6,415 bases of DNA. Origin: Thermoplasmata archaeon (lineage in GTDB: Archaea > Thermoplasmatota > B47-G6 > B47-G6B > 47-G6). Shown here one piece after another: positions 4,870-6,415 of the stretch; position 1 is the first letter of the stretch; the number at the start of each line of letters is the position of its first letter. The stretch covers positions 1-6,415 of the forward strand of contig QMTT01000056.1 in assembly GCA_003663565.1 (NCBI GenBank), read 5' to 3'. The notes under the pieces are model-generated. The model was not told the DNA's origin. It saw only the letters and a program-made list of their open reading frames with translations, and ran no database searches. Position numbers and translations under genes: made by a program.

Positions 4870-6309
4870 ATGTTAAAGATGATTATTAAAAGTATCCTCT
4901 CAAGAAAGGTTGCTACGTTAATAATACTTCTGATTATGACTCTAGGCCTTCAGATAACAATCATCACAAGCTTTGATAGAATAAAAGAGAACTTTGCAAG
5001 GGATGTTTTAGGAGCGGCGTTTAATGGATATCCTTTTGACGTGCTGATACCAATCCTTCTATCAAGCTATGATGGAGGGATATACTACTTTGAGGAGCGT
5101 TTTGAGATACAACTGCCTAAGGAAATCAAGGATCTCAGCAATATTAGGCCCAAAAGTTACAACTTAAATGATAGCGTCTCACATCTAAGAAGTCTGGGCC
5201 TTAGAGAAATGCCCTTTTTCTATCAAATTTCTACTAAAAGCGCGAGCTTGACATATATCTCTGGAAGGTACAACATAACGCTGCCTAGAGGCTCATACAC
5301 GCTTGTGGTTTTCAACTCCTCTGACTTCTACGAGATAGTGCTGAAGGTTATAAACACTCCTCAAAATGTTAGCCTGGTAATTTTTGATTATAGTGACAAA
5401 ATCTTACGTTCAGGAATTTACAGAGTTACCATAGGAAACTCCTTAAAGAATATTACAGCATACCTCATAACTGCTAGGGACGATCTGAAAAAGCTTTGGA
5501 CAGTGGAGAAATATGATCCTGGACCAATGATCTTCTTTTTAGTGCCAGTTAGCCTCTATAAGGAGGATAAGGACTTCGTCTCCAACTTAAAAGGAGCATC
5601 ATCATTGGAGCTTGGGATATACTTTATGGGGGTTATGGTTAGAGACGTCAAAGTGCGAGGTTTAGACGCATATATAGAGCATATATCCTCTATAGAAAGA
5701 GCTCTAAAGGGATGCTTTCTGGAGGTCTTATCCCCAAAGAAGTTTTTTATAATAAACGATCGAAAATTCTACCAAATGGTAACTCCGTATCTTGCCATAA
5801 TAGATTCTTACAGGGATGTTGTGATAGTCGTCCTCTTTATAAACTACCTACTAATGCTGCTTTTGACAGTTCAGATCTCAATGAGGAAGTCTTATGACTT
5901 AATATGTATAGGAATTCCTTATAGTGCCTTGTTCTTGTCTTATTTGATTGCATTAGTAGGTCCAGTAGTGCTCGTTGGGAGTGCTCTGTGTGCTGTGCTA
6001 AGAGTTATGGGTTATCAGTGTAGCACTTCAATTAAGCTCCTCTTAGTCACTCTTGTGGCGTCACTTTTGATGATGTCATTGTTGCTAAGAGTTTCCTATA
6101 CGTCTGAGAGTATAAGAAAATTGAGCAGCACGTGGATGTATTTCCTGGTATTCATCGGAGTCCTTTCAGTTATATTAGCACACGCCATACTCTCAACAAC
6201 TTGGGCATTTTCTGACCAATCCATTAGGCTCAAGAGCTACTTAACTGCCCTAATGGCAGCTATAATAATTATGGGCATTGCATGTCTTCTTATAATTTAT
6301 AATTATTAA
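4870..6309 (+). CDS. FtsX/MacB-like ABC transporter permease candidate, six-helix membrane protein
   Basis: I do not recognise a named family member; the layout is the evidence. The protein has 479 residues. RK at 12-13 precedes helix 1 (about 14-34). A large hydrophilic domain (about 35-315) follows, then helices near 316-336, 352-378, 388-408, 421-441 and 455-477. Positive charges place both ends inside and the large domain outside. That domain carries five N-X-S/T sequons (Asn100, 135, 149, 166, 194), fitting an N-glycosylated archaeal surface domain. One helix, a big outside domain, then helices with a short basic loop (MRKSYDL, 338-344) resembles FtsX/MacB/LolC-type permeases, which pass mechanical signals or move lipids and peptides when paired with an ATPase. 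Those usually have four helices, so two extra are odd. ATG at 4870 is the first in frame; ATG at 4879 is an alternative. Ribosome binding site weak. A possible ATPase gene starts 2 nt downstream. Confidence 0.8.
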   Translation: MLKMIIKSILSRKVATLIILLIMTLGLQITIITSFDRIKENFARDVLGAAFNGYPFDVLIPILLSSYDGGIYYFEERFEIQLPKEIKDLSNIRPKSYNLNDSVSHLRSLGLREMPFFYQISTKSASLTYISGRYNITLPRGSYTLVVFNSSDFYEIVLKVINTPQNVSLVIFDYSDKILRSGIYRVTIGNSLKNITAYLITARDDLKKLWTVEKYDPGPMIFFLVPVSLYKEDKDFVSNLKGASSLELGIYFMGVMVRDVKVRGLDAYIEHISSIERALKGCFLEVLSPKKFFIINDRKFYQMVTPYLAIIDSYRDVVIVVLFINYLLMLLLTVQISMRKSYDLICIGIPYSALFLSYLIALVGPVVLVGSALCAVLRVMGYQCSTSIKLLLVTLVASLLMMSLLLRVSYTSESIRKLSSTWMYFLVFIGVLSVILAHAILSTTWAFSDQSIRLKSYLTALMAAIIIMGIACLLIIYNY

Positions 6310-6311
6310 TT

Positions 6312-6415
6312 ATGAAAATTAAGACCTTTAGAAGGAGGGTTTCTCCCTACGGGAGCATTCATGAGCATTCGATGACTTTTAATCCCAGTCTCTGCTTCTC
6401 GATGGCGAGAACCCC
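6312..6415 (+). CDS. Start of a candidate ABC transporter ATPase, 3' truncated by window
   Basis: An ATG lies 2 bases after the permease stop (TAA, two bases, ATG), and the frame stays open for 34 codons to the window edge. Visible pieces are an initial strand MKIKTF, a VSPYGSIHEHS stretch and MTFNPSLCFSMART. This order resembles the start of ABC ATPases: strand, aromatic-Gly A-loop region (YGSI), second strand, Pro-turn (NPS), then a hydrophobic strand leading to Walker A, [AG]-x4-G-K-[ST]. Here the strand is LCFSM and the next residues are ART plus Pro from the final CC, so the window would end inside Walker A with Ala in the first position. Pairing with the permease supports this. Against it, 34 codons can be open by chance, no Shine-Dalgarno is visible, and the residues are suggestive but not diagnostic. 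Confidence 0.45.
   Translation, partial: MKIKTFRRRVSPYGSIHEHSMTFNPSLCFSMART

Noticed and set aside
6375..6400. On the minus strand the right edge reads as a sequence ending ACTGGGATTAAAAG, reminiscent of crenarchaeal CRISPR repeats ending in ATTGAAAG; ACTGGGATT also occurs at 4829-4837 on the plus strand.
   Set aside because: No second copy at repeat-spacer distance exists within the window, the shared 9-mer is expected many times by chance in 6.4 kb, and the stretch lies in an open reading frame that fits an ATPase start.
6343..6411. Two small perfect stems (CTCCC/GGGAG with a 3-nt loop at 6343-6355 and TTCTCG/CGAGAA with a 4-nt loop at 6396-6411) plus a GAGCATTC direct repeat at 6353 and 6363, suggesting a structured RNA or operator.
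   Set aside because: The stems are only 5-6 pairs, there is no RNA family signature, and the repeat is 10 nt apart in what is probably coding sequence. Too short to support without comparison.

Overview
The window reads as a piece of a hyperthermophilic archaeal chromosome. Arginine is coded almost only by AGA/AGG and isoleucine is rich in ATA. The coding strand is purine-loaded, and intergenic gaps carry archaeal-style TATA boxes and oligo-T termination tracts. The asparaginyl-tRNA synthetase is of the archaeal type, and there is a tungsten-enzyme locus. I cannot name a genus from this alone; Thermoproteota/TACK or a Thermococcales-like lineage would both fit. All supported genes lie on the + strand.

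Left part (1-3194): the C-terminal half of an aldehyde:ferredoxin oxidoreductase (AOR, tungstopterin enzyme), then a T-rich gap with a candidate terminator and a candidate promoter, then a tight three-gene operon. The operon encodes a MoaD/ThiS-type sulfur carrier ending in Gly-Gly, a radical SAM/SPASM protein of the tungsten-oxidoreductase maturase type, and a metallo-beta-lactamase-fold protein of the group that includes the pterin-condensing enzyme of methanopterin synthesis. Together this looks like one tungsten enzyme plus a dedicated set for making or fitting its pterin cofactor. The metallo-hydrolase is the least explained member.

Middle (3195-4656): a 181-nt leader with two TATA-like boxes, then a complete asparaginyl-tRNA synthetase gene with OB-fold anticodon domain and all three class II motifs. 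It is followed by a candidate terminator with a short stem and T-tracts.

Right part (4657-6415): a 213-nt gap holding three separate short tandem duplications, one of which doubles the TATA-like box. Then comes a 479-residue membrane protein with the layout of an FtsX/MacB-like ABC permease: one N-terminal helix, a large outside domain with five N-glycosylation sequons, and five C-terminal helices. Two bases after its stop an open frame starts and runs off the window. Its 34 visible residues look like the beginning of an ABC ATPase, and the window stops inside what could be the Walker A loop. The right part is therefore probably an uncharacterised ABC export or lipoprotein-type module, cut by the window edge. 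No tRNA, rRNA, insertion sequence or convincing CRISPR repeat was seen.
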